DNA from: an uncultured Erythrobacter sp.
Lineage (GTDB): Bacteria; Pseudomonadota; Alphaproteobacteria; Sphingomonadales; Sphingomonadaceae
DNA length: 64,000 nt
Reading direction: 5' to 3'
NCBI GenBank assembly: GCA_947488155.1
Contig: CANKYK010000001.1
Coordinates: 1,320,439 to 1,384,438, forward strand
How positions within the stretch are numbered: the stretch's first letter is position 1; each line of letters starts with the position of its first letter. A model generated the notes under the pieces. The model did no database searches and was not told the origin of the DNA. It saw nothing but the letters and a program-made list of their open reading frames with translations. This document shows positions 1 through 11,100 of the stretch, in pieces. The position numbers and the translations under genes were made by a program.

Positions 1-2
1 AA

Positions 3-776
3 ACGATCAGCCTGCCTGGCGGCGTAAAGGCCAGCTTTGTACCCGCTGGGCATGTTCTGGGCAGCGCGCAAATCCTGCTGGAGCATGCGGGAGAGCGAGT
101 GGTAATCACCGGTGATTACAAGCGGCGTCACGACCCCACATGCGCTCCGTTCGAAGTGGTGCCGTGTGACGTGTTTATCACCGAGGCAACCTTCGGCCTG
201 CCCGTGTTCGTTCACCCACCAATTGAGCAGGAAATCGCCAAACTGCTTGGTGTACTCGCCGCCAATCCGGACCAATGCGTCGCGGTGGGCGCCTATGCTT
301 TGGGCAAGGCGCAGCGCGTGATCGCAGAACTGCGCGCGGCGGGCCATGACCAGCCGATCTATCTCCACGGCGCGATGGAGAAGATGTGCCACCTCTATGA
401 AGAGCATGGCGTGGATCTGGGCAAGCTGCGACTAATCACGGATGCGGACAAGGATGATATGCGCGGGCACATTGTGGTCGCGACACCGGCGGCACTCAAC
501 GATCGTTGGTCGCGGCGGCTGCCCGACCCAATTACCGCCATGGCGAGCGGATGGATGCGGGTACGCGGCCGGGCGCGGCAACGCGGCGTTGAATTGCCGC
601 TGATCATCTCTGACCACGCCGATTGGAACGAGCTGATCGACACCATCGAAGAGGTGAATCCAGCGGAAACCTGGATCACGCATGGCCGCGAAGAGGCGCT
701 GCTGCGGTGGTGCGAACTGGGCCAGCGAAAGGCCCGCGCGCTGGCAATGATCGGGCGCGAGGAAGAGGGCGAATAG
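3..776 (+). CDS. ligase-associated DNA exonuclease (5' truncated)
   Basis: The frame is open from base 3 to the stop at 774-776, so about 257 C-terminal codons are present and the start lies before the window. Visible signatures are PAGHVLGSAQ, ITGDYKRRHDP and, near the end, ISDHADW, which fit the metallo-beta-lactamase/beta-CASP nuclease fold of bacterial ligase-associated exonucleases (zinc-dependent, related to mRNA 3'-end processing factors). Its stop directly abuts the GTG start of an ATP-dependent DNA ligase, the usual partner. In other bacteria this pair often travels with an Lhr-type helicase, which would be upstream and out of view. The inferred role is end trimming in a DNA repair ligation pathway. 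Confidence 0.93.
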   Translation, partial: TISLPGGVKASFVPAGHVLGSAQILLEHAGERVVITGDYKRRHDPTCAPFEVVPCDVFITEATFGLPVFVHPPIEQEIAKLLGVLAANPDQCVAVGAYALGKAQRVIAELRAAGHDQPIYLHGAMEKMCHLYEEHGVDLGKLRLITDADKDDMRGHIVVATPAALNDRWSRRLPDPITAMASGWMRVRGRARQRGVELPLIISDHADWNELIDTIEEVNPAETWITHGREEALLRWCELGQRKARALAMIGREEEGE

Positions 777-2372
777 GTGGAAGAATTCGCCGCCCTCCTC
801 AATGCACTTGTCTATACGACCAGCCGCAATCGCAAGCTGGCGCTGATCGCGGCCTATTTGCGCGAGACGCCCGACCCTGATCGCGGATGGGCATTGGCGG
901 CTCTGACGGGATCAGTTGATTTTCCAGCGGTGAAGGCAAACACGTTCCGCAATCTTCTAAAGGAGCGCGTCGACCCGGTCTTATGGACGCTGAGTCGTGA
1001 TTTCGTTGGTGATACAGCTGAGACCGCGAGCCTGCTGTGGCCAGAAGGCAGTGCTTCTGCTGATAAGTCACCCAGCATTGCGGAGGTGGTGGAGACGCTC
1101 TCCGCCCTCACCCGCTCCAGCGCCCCCACCGAGCTGCCCAAGCTACTCGGCCGGCTCGATGAGAACGGCCGCTTTGCTCTGATCAAATTTGCGACTGGCG
1201 GCATGCGGATTGGAGTCTCTGCCCGGCTTGCGAAGACGGCCTTTGCGCAAAGCTTCGATGTCTCGGTCGAGGAGGTGGAGGAATATTGGCACGCGCTGGA
1301 ACCGCCCTATGCGGAGCTGTTCGCCTGGGCCGCTGACGGAGGCGATCCGCCTGATGTTACCAACCGTCCCATGTTCCGGCCATTTATGCTCGCCCATCCG
1401 CTAGAAGAAGAGGAATTGGACCTCAGCGATTACGCGGCAGAATGGAAATGGGACGGCATCCGCGTGCAATTGGTGCGGGTGAATGGAGAGACACGGCTCT
1501 ATTCCCGCTCTGGCGATGATATCTCGGCGACCTTCCCCGAATTGCTCGATGTCTTGCCAATCGATGCCGTGGTCGATGGCGAATTGATGGTGCGCGGCTC
1601 AGTCCAAGGCGGCGAGGCAGGCGGCGCAGCCAGCTTCAACGCCTTGCAACAGCGACTTGGCCGCAAGAAAGTGAGTAAGAAGATGCTCGCTGAGCTGCCT
1701 GCCTTCGTGAGGCTCTATGATATCTTGCTGCTGGAAGGCGAAGATCTGCGCGAGCTGGGTTGGGAGCAACGCCGTACGGCGTTGGAGACGGTGATGCCGC
1801 GACTTCCGGACAGCCACTTTGACCTTTCGCAAATAGTTGCGGCGCGCGACTTTTCACACCTCGCCGAAATCCGCGAAGGTGCTCGCCAGGATGCAATCGA
1901 AGGCCTGATGCTGAAGCGCAGAGACGCGCCCTATATCGCCGGGCGCAAGGTCGGCCTGTGGTATAAGTGGAAACGCGACCCGCTGCTGGTGGATTGCGTA
2001 CTGATGTATGCGCAGCGCGGCTCTGGCAGGCGGTCGAGCTTCTATTCGGACTACACGTTCGGATGTTGGGACGGCGATCCAGACGCAGGCGCAGAATTGC
2101 TGCCCGTGGGAAAGGCATATTCCGGTTTCACCGATGCCGAGCTGAAGAAGCTCGACAAGCTTGTGCGCCAGACAACCCTCAATCGGTTTGGCCCAGTGCG
2201 CGAGGTGGAGCGCACACTGGTCTTTGAGGTTGCCTTCGACAGTGTGCATTCAAGCAAGCGCCACAAGAGCGGCCTGGCCATGCGCTTCCCGCGCATCCAC
2301 CGCATCCGCTGGGACAAGCCGGTGCATGAGGCGGACCGGTTGGACAACCTAAGGTCGCTCATCAGGGATTGA
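777..2372 (+). CDS. ATP-dependent DNA ligase (cisplatin-damage-response type)
   Basis: A 531-residue protein with the nucleotidyltransferase active site WKWDGIR; the lysine that would be adenylated is K224. An N-terminal helical DNA-binding domain (about 1-190) precedes the catalytic core and an OB-fold end (about 420-530). Size and N-terminus (MEEFAALLNALVYTTSRNRK) match the proteobacterial ligases annotated as cisplatin damage response ligases, distinct from the NAD-dependent replicative LigA. The start is GTG at 777, immediately after the exonuclease stop with no spacer, implying coupled translation. Predicted role: sealing nicks in a repair pathway together with the upstream exonuclease. 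Confidence 0.95.
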   Translation: MEEFAALLNALVYTTSRNRKLALIAAYLRETPDPDRGWALAALTGSVDFPAVKANTFRNLLKERVDPVLWTLSRDFVGDTAETASLLWPEGSASADKSPSIAEVVETLSALTRSSAPTELPKLLGRLDENGRFALIKFATGGMRIGVSARLAKTAFAQSFDVSVEEVEEYWHALEPPYAELFAWAADGGDPPDVTNRPMFRPFMLAHPLEEEELDLSDYAAEWKWDGIRVQLVRVNGETRLYSRSGDDISATFPELLDVLPIDAVVDGELMVRGSVQGGEAGGAASFNALQQRLGRKKVSKKMLAELPAFVRLYDILLLEGEDLRELGWEQRRTALETVMPRLPDSHFDLSQIVAARDFSHLAEIREGARQDAIEGLMLKRRDAPYIAGRKVGLWYKWKRDPLLVDCVLMYAQRGSGRRSSFYSDYTFGCWDGDPDAGAELLPVGKAYSGFTDAELKKLDKLVRQTTLNRFGPVREVERTLVFEVAFDSVHSSKRHKSGLAMRFPRIHRIRWDKPVHEADRLDNLRSLIRD

Positions 2373-2419
2373 CCAATCACGCCCAGCACCTAAGTTGCAA
2401 AATGCAACTGGAGGTCACA

Positions 2420-2914
2420 ATGCCCATCACTACCTATCGCAATATGCTCACCGCACTGTCTGGAATGCTGGACAAAGCAACCGCCCACAAAGCCGCCGAC
2501 ACGATCATTGATGGCCGCCTCGCGCCGGATATGCTGCCTTTCGCAACACAAATCCGGATGCTGGCCAATTTTCCGCGGCAATCGCTAAACATGATCTCAA
2601 GCGCTGAACTGGCATCGAATGAAGATGATCCAACCACTCTGGCGGAGGCAAAAGCGAGGATTGCTGAAACTCTGGTGATGCTCGATACCTTTGATGAACA
2701 AACACTCCTGTCCGATGACAGCATGGTCGATCTGGAGCTGCCAAACGGGATGAAATTTCGCTTGTCCGTCGCCGATTATGTCGCCGACTGGTCATTTCCG
2801 AACTTCTATTTCCACACCAGCATCGCCTACGCGATTATGCGCAGCCTGGGTGTAGAGCTCGGCAAGGCCGATCTGGTGCCGCACATGCTGCGGCATCTGA
2901 ACACGCAGGGTTAG
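2420..2914 (+). CDS. DUF1993 family protein
   Basis: A 164-residue protein of the DUF1993 family, which has a DinB-like four-helix appearance; no catalytic role is established. I chose the ATG at 2420 because a clear ggagg lies 5 bases upstream (2410-2414) and the protein then begins MPITTYRNMLTALSGML, as family members do. The longer in-frame opening that overlaps the ligase end has no such site. It follows the ligase gene by 47 bases on the same strand and may share its transcript. The family call is by recognition; the function is unknown. Confidence 0.82.
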   Translation: MPITTYRNMLTALSGMLDKATAHKAADTIIDGRLAPDMLPFATQIRMLANFPRQSLNMISSAELASNEDDPTTLAEAKARIAETLVMLDTFDEQTLLSDDSMVDLELPNGMKFRLSVADYVADWSFPNFYFHTSIAYAIMRSLGVELGKADLVPHMLRHLNTQG

Positions 2915-2935
2915 GCGGAAATGCGCGGCGAGGTG

Positions 2936-3511
2936 TTATCCCAGCGCCTCGCCTACCGCCTCAGCATGGTGCTCCGCATTCTCCGCATAATGCGCCACGC
3001 CCAGCCGCATGCCTGCAATCGCTGCATCGTTTAGCTCGCGCAGCGGCTTCGCCGGGCGGCCCGCCCACAGCATGCGCGGCTCCATCACCTTACCCTCGGT
3101 CAGCATTGCGCCCGCTGCCAGCATGGCGTCAGAGCCGATAACAGACTTATTCATCGCAATCGCGCCCAGCCCCACAAATCCGCGGTCCGCAATCGTGCAG
3201 CCGTGCACCATCGCCATATGACCGATCAGCACGTCATCCCCGATGATCAACGGACAGCCATCGGGATCGCCCGGTTTTGGCCCGTCGCAATGCAGGACGC
3301 TGCCATCCTGCACATTGGTGCGCTCGCCAATGCGGATTGGTGCAACATCCGCGCGCAGCACGCAATTGTACCAGATCGAACTGCCTGCGCCGATCTCAAC
3401 ATCGCCTATGATGGTACAGCCAGGCGCGATAAACGCGGTTTCGTGGATCTTGGGCGCCTTGCCGTGGATAGCGATGATATTGACACCGGGGTGCTGCGAG
3501 GCGGGGTTCAT
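2936..3511 (-). CDS. gamma carbonic anhydrase family protein
   Basis: A 191-residue left-handed beta-helix protein with hexapeptide-like repeats (for example IGDVEIGAGSSIWYNC). The three metal-binding histidines of the family are visible at H74, H98 and H103, the last two in GHMAMVHGC. Length fits the YrdA/CaiE-like branch of gamma carbonic anhydrases; many of these lack proven carbonic anhydrase activity, so the substrate is uncertain. The start at 3511 overlaps the upstream GNAT stop as ATGA, which is why I prefer it to an in-frame ATG 15 bases upstream. It is the last gene of a hemB-GNAT-GNAT operon. Confidence 0.9.
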   Translation of the reverse strand: MNPASQHPGVNIIAIHGKAPKIHETAFIAPGCTIIGDVEIGAGSSIWYNCVLRADVAPIRIGERTNVQDGSVLHCDGPKPGDPDGCPLIIGDDVLIGHMAMVHGCTIADRGFVGLGAIAMNKSVIGSDAMLAAGAMLTEGKVMEPRMLWAGRPAKPLRELNDAAIAGMRLGVAHYAENAEHHAEAVGEALG

Positions 3512-4057
3512 ATATGGTTCTCCCATTGCTCGCGAGTGAGCGAGTATTGAATGGTTGGATTGTGTTCGGGGGCAAAGAACGGATCATCAAAGTCGAGCTC
3601 TGGACGGTGCAGCATCCCAAGCTTCTCCATGAGTTTCCAACTGCCGATATTGCTCTCGCTGGTGAGCGCAACCAGTTGCGGAGCGCCATGCGTATCAAAC
3701 CCCCAATTGATCACGGCGCGCATCGCTTCTTCTGCCAGACCCTGGCGCCAGCGGTCCTCGCGCATGAGCCAGCCAATCTCATGATCGCCAATATTGGGCG
3801 CAAGCGGGTTAGAAACGCGTTTCATCCCGCAATGCGCGACCAGATCGCCGGTTTTGCGGTCAAACGCAAACATAAAGCCGAACCCATCCTGCGCGAAACC
3901 CGCGCGCGAGGCCTCGTGCTTCTCCGCCAACTGCTCAGCCGTGCGCGGACCGCCCAGCTTGGCCATCACGGCGGGGGAGTTGAGATGCTGAAGATGGGCT
4001 TCAAGGTCATTTTTGCCAATCTGGCGCAGCTCCAATCGCTCGGTCGTCAGCACAATC

Positions 4058-4065
<8 letters not shown>
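3508..4065 (-). CDS. GNAT family N-acetyltransferase (RimJ/RimL-like), copy 2
   Basis: A 185-residue GNAT-fold protein that begins with the TERLELRQ strand typical of RimJ/RimL-like acetyltransferases and carries a degenerate acetyl-CoA loop (REDRWRQGLAEEAM). It uses acetyl-CoA to acetylate an amine; the acceptor cannot be read from sequence. It has the same length and clear similarity to the preceding gene (4058-4615), so the two look like a tandem duplication. It overlaps that gene by 8 bases at its start and the downstream carbonic anhydrase gene by 4 bases at its end. Confidence 0.9.
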
Positions 4066-5639
<1,574 letters not shown>

Positions 5640-5696
5640 TCACGCCTCAAATTCTGGAGCTAGGTGGAGAAGCAAGCCTCTTTAAAAACAGGCGCG

Positions 5697-7424
5697 CTAT
5701 TCCACCTCTTTGACGGTATCGAGCTTCTCGATCTCGCGCAGCGGCTCTGCCACCTCGTCGCTGGTCGGGGTCAGGTCTTTGAGCGCTAGGCCGGGTTCAA
5801 CGGTCTTCAAACGGCCAAGGGCTGCTCGAAATTTCTTGAGCTCCTCGCCAGACAATTGCGCCCGGGTGACGAATTTAACACTGGCCGGGTTAATCGCGCG
5901 GCCGCCGCGGTACATTTCATAATGGAGATGCGGGCCAGTGGAGAGGCCGGTTGAACCAACATAGCCGATCACTTGGCCCCGCCGGACATTTTGCCCTCGG
6001 CTGACTGACATTCTACTCATATGGCAATAGCGGGTTGACAGATTGCCGCCATGATCCAGCTTCACCGCATTGCCGCAGCCGCCAGCACGGCCAGCCGAGG
6101 TCACGCGCCCATCGGTAACGGCAACGATTGGAGTGCCATGGCGCGCGCGGAAATCCATGCCCGAATGCATCCTACGATAGCCGAGGATCGGGTGGCGGCG
6201 CATGCCAAAGCGCGAAGAAATCGGGCCGGGTACGGGAGCGACCAAGCCGCCTCGCTGCTCACCAACACCAGAAGCCTCATAAAAACGGCCATCTTCGCCC
6301 CAGCGCATCAATTGCGTCTTGGTCGTTCCGCCGCGATCAACGCCAGCATAGAGCAATTTGCCCGCCTGACGTTCGCCCGTGGCGGCGCGGCGGTATGAAA
6401 TGATCATATCGAACTCGTCGGTCGATCGAACCTCGCGGTCCATATCGATCTGCTCATCAATCGCCTTGATGTAATCTTGCACAGCGCTGACCGGAGCGCC
6501 GGCAGCACGCATGGAGCGGTACAGGCTATCGCCCACGGTCCCGCGAATGCGCAAAGGTGTCTCATCCACGCGGATGATATTGCGTTCGAGCGCCAAAGCG
6601 CCGCTTTCCCGAGTGATCGCCAATTCCAGGTCGAACCGGGCGCGGAAGGACAGCTCATCAAGCGGGCGAGGTGCGCCATTCGCTTCCCGCCGACCCAAGA
6701 TAATGTCCATTTGCGTGCCAGCATCGATCTCGCTGAGCGGCATCGCACCGGAAACAAGCTCGCTCACCCGGCTAACGTCGCTAGACGAAAGGCCTGCACG
6801 GCGGAGCATGCTTTGAAAACTGTCACCCTCTGCCAAAGTGGAAACCAGCTCAATTTGTGGGCGTTCAGGCGCGCTGGCCAGCGGAATAACCTCAGGTGTT
6901 GGGCTCATCCGGCGACCAGAATCGGCGCCCAGAGCCAGCGGCATAATCATCTGGCTGCGCAGCTCATCATGGGCGGCAGCATCAATTTTCATGGCTGGCC
7001 GGGCCTCAAGCGGGCTCATATCCGGCCAGAATGCGAGCGCCACAGCGGCCAGGCCCACCATAGTGCCGAACCCGCGGAACCAGCGGCGGCTGCCGATATT
7101 GCTCGCCAAATCAGGAGCAAGATCAATCCCGGCAAGGCGATCTTCGACTGAATGCTTCCATTCGTCATAGCGATCGCGCCAAGTGCCAGCGCGATTCAGC
7201 GAAACTTTGGTAGAAACGGCGGTGCCAGTGTCGTCCATTTGCGGAGCGTCATCACCAAAATAGCTAAACAGGTCTGCGTCACCTTGCGCTTCGCATGCGC
7301 CCGCATCAGGAGCCTTGAGATTCGCATCAGCCACGCCCGTCAGTTCCGCAGAATCTGCAGAACTGGCGATTTCGCTATCAGCAATGTCGCGTGCGTGATC
7401 CAACTCGCATCCTAAAACTGGCAA
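5697..7424 (-). CDS. M23 family metallopeptidase (peptidoglycan endopeptidase)
   Basis: A 575-residue cell-envelope protein. A single membrane segment lies at about 118-134 (after GSRRWFRGFG), so the N-terminal 110 residues should be cytoplasmic and the rest periplasmic. The C-terminal LytM/M23 domain (about 395-515) has zinc and catalytic residues H420 and D424 (HSGMDF) and H499/H501 (GPHLHYE), so it should be active and not a degenerate activator. Such proteins cleave peptide cross-bridges in peptidoglycan. The start is uncertain: the only full-length opening begins with TTG at 7424, preceded by an agga; the first in-frame ATG comes only at residue 63. Confidence 0.9.
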   Translation of the reverse strand: MPVLGCELDHARDIADSEIASSADSAELTGVADANLKAPDAGACEAQGDADLFSYFGDDAPQMDDTGTAVSTKVSLNRAGTWRDRYDEWKHSVEDRLAGIDLAPDLASNIGSRRWFRGFGTMVGLAAVALAFWPDMSPLEARPAMKIDAAAHDELRSQMIMPLALGADSGRRMSPTPEVIPLASAPERPQIELVSTLAEGDSFQSMLRRAGLSSSDVSRVSELVSGAMPLSEIDAGTQMDIILGRREANGAPRPLDELSFRARFDLELAITRESGALALERNIIRVDETPLRIRGTVGDSLYRSMRAAGAPVSAVQDYIKAIDEQIDMDREVRSTDEFDMIISYRRAATGERQAGKLLYAGVDRGGTTKTQLMRWGEDGRFYEASGVGEQRGGLVAPVPGPISSRFGMRRHPILGYRRMHSGMDFRARHGTPIVAVTDGRVTSAGRAGGCGNAVKLDHGGNLSTRYCHMSRMSVSRGQNVRRGQVIGYVGSTGLSTGPHLHYEMYRGGRAINPASVKFVTRAQLSGEELKKFRAALGRLKTVEPGLALKDLTPTSDEVAEPLREIEKLDTVKEVE

Positions 7425-7540
7425 GGCTTGCTAATCCTGCGCACAGCCGAATCTGGTGGCGCATCACCTCTATTGGCTGATTTCCTGCACGATTAAAGTA
7501 AATGCTGCCTTAACTCACGACCAAAGGACTCGCCCAAGCG

Positions 7541-10327
7541 GTGACTTGTGGAGAACCTGTCCAAGGGATTACCCGCGGAACATTGCAGCAGGTCGATCGC
7601 GGTGACACAAGCGGAAATGTGACTGCCCACCACTCTTGGAACCCCAGCCAAAATCACAGCGATAGCCGCGTTCGAGCGGTGCTAGGGCCGACCAATACTG
7701 GCAAGACGCATTTGGCGATCGAGCGGATGTGCGCCCATTCCAGCGGGATGATGGGCTTTCCCCTTCGGTTGCTGGCGCGGGAGGTTTATGATCGGGTGCG
7801 CGCGATCAAGGGCGATGAGCAAGTCGCGCTGATTACGGGTGAAGAGCGGATTGAGCCGGAAAACGCACGCTATTTCTGCTGCACGATGGAGGCGATGAAC
7901 CGCACCGGAGGCAATCACGCCTTTGTCGCCATTGACGAGGCTCAGATCGGTGCGGATCCGGAGCGCGGCCATATCTTCACCGACCGGCTGATTAATGCAC
8001 GCGGCCGCGAAGAGACGATGATCCTGGGCTCAGCCACGCTGGAGCCAATCATCAAACAGCTGGTCCCGCGCGCTGAGTTGGTCGAACGCCCACGTTTCTC
8101 CACCCTCACCCATGCAGGCCAAACCAAACTGTCGCGCCTGCCCCCGCGCAGCGCAATCGTCGCCTTCTCTGTCGAGCAGGTATACGCGATGGCTGAAATG
8201 CTCCGCCGATTCAGAGGCGGCGCGGCGGTGGTAATGGGCGCACTATCCCCGCAAACCCGCAATAAGCAGGTCGAGCTGTTCCAGAATGGCGAAGTTGACT
8301 ACATCGTCGCCACCGATGCAATTGGCATGGGCCTCAACCTCGATCTGCACCATGTCGCATTCGCGGCGCTGAGCAAGTTTGATGGCCGCCGCAAACGCCG
8401 CCTTACCCCTGCAGAGATGGCGCAGATCGCGGGCCGCGCAGGCCGGCACCAGACCGATGGCAGCTTCGGCACGCTTGCTGGCGGCGGCACGCGCAATGGC
8501 GCGCCGCTCGAATTTGCTGAGGACGAGATTTACGCGATTGAGGAGCATCAATTCGCACCACTAACCAAGCTGTTCTGGCGCGAGGCGGAGCCACGCTTCG
8601 ACAGCATTGGCACTTTGATCGGGGATCTAGAGAGCAAGCCTGAAAGTGATGTTTTGACGGCAGCTCCAAGAGCGATTGACCTCGCTGTTTTGAAACGTCT
8701 GGCCGAGGATGATCTGGGTCGCACTGTTCGCGGCAGCAGGCAGGTCCGGCGGTTTTGGGAGGCATGCTGTCTTCCTGATTTCCGGCAAATCGGCCCCGAC
8801 AATCATGCCCGTTTCGTCGCGCGGCTCTGGCAAGATATGGCCGATGGCTATATCGGCGCAGACTTTGTCGCGGCGCGGATCGCAGAGCTGGACCGCACGC
8901 AGGGTGATATTGATACACTGCAGGGTAGGATCGCTGCGATTCGATCCTGGGCCTATATTTGCCAGCGCCCCGATTGGGTGCTGGCGCGAGATGAGATGGC
9001 TGCGCGCGCCCGCGCGGTCGAAGCAAAATTATCGGATGCGCTGCATGGGCGGCTCACCGAAAGGTTCGTCAATCGGAGGACGACAATACTTATGAAGTCG
9101 CTGGGACAGGATGCCGATGCATTGCCAGTTACGCTGGAGCCCGATGGGCAAATGTGCGTTGAGGGCGAGCCGATTGGTCGGCTCGATGGGTTTCGCTTTG
9201 TAGTCGACCCCAATGCGACCGTGGCGGACCGGAAAATGCTGCTCGCTGCTGGGGAGAAAGCACTACCGACTATCTTGACCCAGCGGGCCAATTGGCTGCT
9301 GGCCGAGGGGCTTGGCGAATTGGAATTGTCACGCGGTGCGATCCGCTGGCAAGATCGCACTTTGGCCGAGATCAGCTTTTCAGCGAACTCTGGCCCAGAG
9401 GATTTTGCGGCGCCGCGCCTGATATTGGCGCGCGATATCTCGACCTTGCCAGAGGTACCGAGGACCGCATTGGAAGCAGGTCTGACTCAATGGCTGACAG
9501 GGCAGCTACAACCGCTTGAGCCATTGCGCAAGCTGACCGAGGCGGCGCGTGACCCAGAGGCTGGATCGCAAGCGCGCGCTCTGCTGCACATCCTGATCGA
9601 TGCACGCGGCGTGGTGACCCGTGAAAAGGCCGGGCTGGAACATCTGCCTAAAGAAATGCGTCCGTTCCTGCGCAAATTGGGCATTACTTTTGGCGCGCTC
9701 GACATTTTCGCCGCGCCTTTGCTGAAACCGGCCCCGCGGCAATTGTTGCACGCGCTGGGTGTCGACAAACGTCCGCTTAATCCTGCCATGTTGCCGGTCA
9801 TCCCCGAGGCAAAGGGCCTGCCTGCAGGATATCGTCCAGCCGGCACTCAGGCGATCCGGGTTGATCTGGCGGAGAAGATTTTCCGCGCCGGCTTTGATGC
9901 GCGCGGCAAGGCTCAGGAAAAGGCGGGCAAGCAGCGCAATCTGAAGTTTGGGCTTGATCTGGCGCTGCCGGTCTCGATTGGTCTTGAGGAAGACAACGCC
10001 CGCCGCCTGCTGAGCGCTGCTGGTTTTAGAGTGCAACGCTCCCGTGCGCTCGCCGAGGGTGCATTTGGCCCACCCGCACCGGACAGCTGGACCTGGCGGC
10101 CCAAGCGCGCTGGAGAGGACAATCCGCGCCGACGCCGCCCCACTGCCAAGAACAAAGGTGCTGGCGCAGACCACAAGCACGCAGGCGGCAAGAACAAGGG
10201 CGCGAAGCACAGCAAGGCGAGCAAAGGCCCACCCCAGGGACGGTCGCAAAACCGCAGCAAAAAGCCCGACACTGGCCCTGCCAAAGCCAGCGGTGCCTTC
10301 GATGCTTTGGCGGATCTCTTGCGCTAA
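7541..10327 (+). CDS. SUV3-like superfamily 2 RNA/DNA helicase
   Basis: A 928-residue helicase. Walker A is GPTNTGKT at 49-56, followed by a DEAQ box (VAIDEAQIGAD) and helicase C-terminal motifs ending in QIAGRAGRH. This motif set is that of the mitochondrial SUV3 type, common in alphaproteobacteria and probably acting in RNA unwinding or decay. The last 100 residues are rich in Lys, Arg, Ala and Gly and look disordered, then end in GAFDALADLLR, which may be a short docking motif. The start is GTG at 7541; another GTG at 7619 would lose only 26 residues and is equally possible. The S4-domain gene begins on its final stop base. Confidence 0.92.
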   Translation: MTCGEPVQGITRGTLQQVDRGDTSGNVTAHHSWNPSQNHSDSRVRAVLGPTNTGKTHLAIERMCAHSSGMMGFPLRLLAREVYDRVRAIKGDEQVALITGEERIEPENARYFCCTMEAMNRTGGNHAFVAIDEAQIGADPERGHIFTDRLINARGREETMILGSATLEPIIKQLVPRAELVERPRFSTLTHAGQTKLSRLPPRSAIVAFSVEQVYAMAEMLRRFRGGAAVVMGALSPQTRNKQVELFQNGEVDYIVATDAIGMGLNLDLHHVAFAALSKFDGRRKRRLTPAEMAQIAGRAGRHQTDGSFGTLAGGGTRNGAPLEFAEDEIYAIEEHQFAPLTKLFWREAEPRFDSIGTLIGDLESKPESDVLTAAPRAIDLAVLKRLAEDDLGRTVRGSRQVRRFWEACCLPDFRQIGPDNHARFVARLWQDMADGYIGADFVAARIAELDRTQGDIDTLQGRIAAIRSWAYICQRPDWVLARDEMAARARAVEAKLSDALHGRLTERFVNRRTTILMKSLGQDADALPVTLEPDGQMCVEGEPIGRLDGFRFVVDPNATVADRKMLLAAGEKALPTILTQRANWLLAEGLGELELSRGAIRWQDRTLAEISFSANSGPEDFAAPRLILARDISTLPEVPRTALEAGLTQWLTGQLQPLEPLRKLTEAARDPEAGSQARALLHILIDARGVVTREKAGLEHLPKEMRPFLRKLGITFGALDIFAAPLLKPAPRQLLHALGVDKRPLNPAMLPVIPEAKGLPAGYRPAGTQAIRVDLAEKIFRAGFDARGKAQEKAGKQRNLKFGLDLALPVSIGLEEDNARRLLSAAGFRVQRSRALAEGAFGPPAPDSWTWRPKRAGEDNPRRRRPTAKNKGAGADHKHAGGKNKGAKHSKASKGPPQGRSQNRSKKPDTGPAKASGAFDALADLLR

Positions 10328-10584
10328 TGCGGCTCGACCGCTTGCTGGTCTATCTCAGATTCGCGCGGACGCGATCGCGCGCGCAAAAGATGATCGCAAG
10401 CCGCTCTTTACGCTGCAATAGAAAGCATGTGATGCGCCCTAGCGAAGATGTTGTAGCAGGCGATGTGCTGACTTTAGCAATCGGTAATGAAGTGCGCGTA
10501 GTTGAGATCACATCGCTGCCAAAGCGGCGCGGATCACCCGACGAAGCACGCACGCACTACCGCGAGCTTGACCGCGCTGGGTAA
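10327..10584 (+). CDS. S4 domain RNA-binding protein (Hsp15-like)
   Basis: An 85-residue protein consisting of one S4 RNA-binding domain ([20 protein letters not shown], then a basic loop) and a short C-terminal tail. Relatives such as Hsp15 bind stalled 50S subunits carrying nascent chains; that role is inferred from family only. The ATG overlaps the helicase stop by one base (taatg), so it is translationally coupled to the helicase and probably works on RNA with it. It is shorter than E. coli Hsp15 (about 130 residues) and lacks the C-terminal extension. Confidence 0.9.
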   Translation: MRLDRLLVYLRFARTRSRAQKMIASRSLRCNRKHVMRPSEDVVAGDVLTLAIGNEVRVVEITSLPKRRGSPDEARTHYRELDRAG

Positions 10585-10631
10585 AGCGCACTAGCAGCGC
10601 TCGAAACGGTATCGAAAGAAAGCCTTACCTC

Positions 10632-10970
10632 ATGACTTACGTCGTCACCGACGCCTGTATCAAATGCAAATACACTGATTGTGTCGAAGTGTGCCCGGTC
10701 GATTGCTTCTATGAAGGCGACAACATGCTGGTGATCAATCCCAGCGAGTGCATTGATTGCGGCGTGTGTGAACCAGAATGCCCAGCAGAGGCGATTCTGC
10801 CTGATACCGAAGACGGCCTGGAGAAATGGCTAGAGCTCAACACCAAGCTGTCCACTGAATGGCCCAACATCACGAGCCAGAAGGAAGCGCCCGCAGACGC
10901 CGATGATTTCAAAGGCGTTGAAGGCAAGTTTGAGAAGTACTTTAGCGAGGCACCGGGCGAAGGCGACTAA
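10632..10970 (+). CDS. fdxA: 7Fe ferredoxin ([3Fe-4S][4Fe-4S])
   Basis: A 112-residue low-potential electron carrier. Cysteine spacing reproduces Azotobacter ferredoxin I: C9, C17 and C50 for the [3Fe-4S] cluster and C21, C40, C43 and C46 for the [4Fe-4S] cluster, with extra cysteines at 12 and 25. The acidic C-terminal extension after residue 60 is usual in the FdxA family. The redox partner cannot be told from the sequence. It lies 47 bases after the S4-domain gene and 296 bases before carD, a neighbourhood I recall as common in sphingomonads. Confidence 0.95.
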   Translation: MTYVVTDACIKCKYTDCVEVCPVDCFYEGDNMLVINPSECIDCGVCEPECPAEAILPDTEDGLEKWLELNTKLSTEWPNITSQKEAPADADDFKGVEGKFEKYFSEAPGEGD

Positions 10971-11092
10971 CGCCTGAACGTCGGCCATAGCGAGAGCGTA
11001 ACGAATATCCTGCAAGGGCATCCGTTCCCACCATTAGAAACGCTGACAGGCGACCAATAGAGTTGCGATTCGCAATTTTGTTGCGGTTGTGC

Positions 11093-11100
11093 TATATAAT
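11093..11100 (+). promoter_or_regulatory. putative -10 element upstream of carD
   Basis: The stretch tgctatataat contains a TATAAT at 11095-11100 and an extended-type TGc immediately before TATATA. No convincing -35 is seen. It would give a leader of roughly 160 bases before the carD ATG, containing a CAACC-GGTTG inverted repeat (11105-11119) and a 12-base GC palindrome (11122-11133). The 296-base gap between fdxA and carD holds nothing else I can name. Confidence 0.4.
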
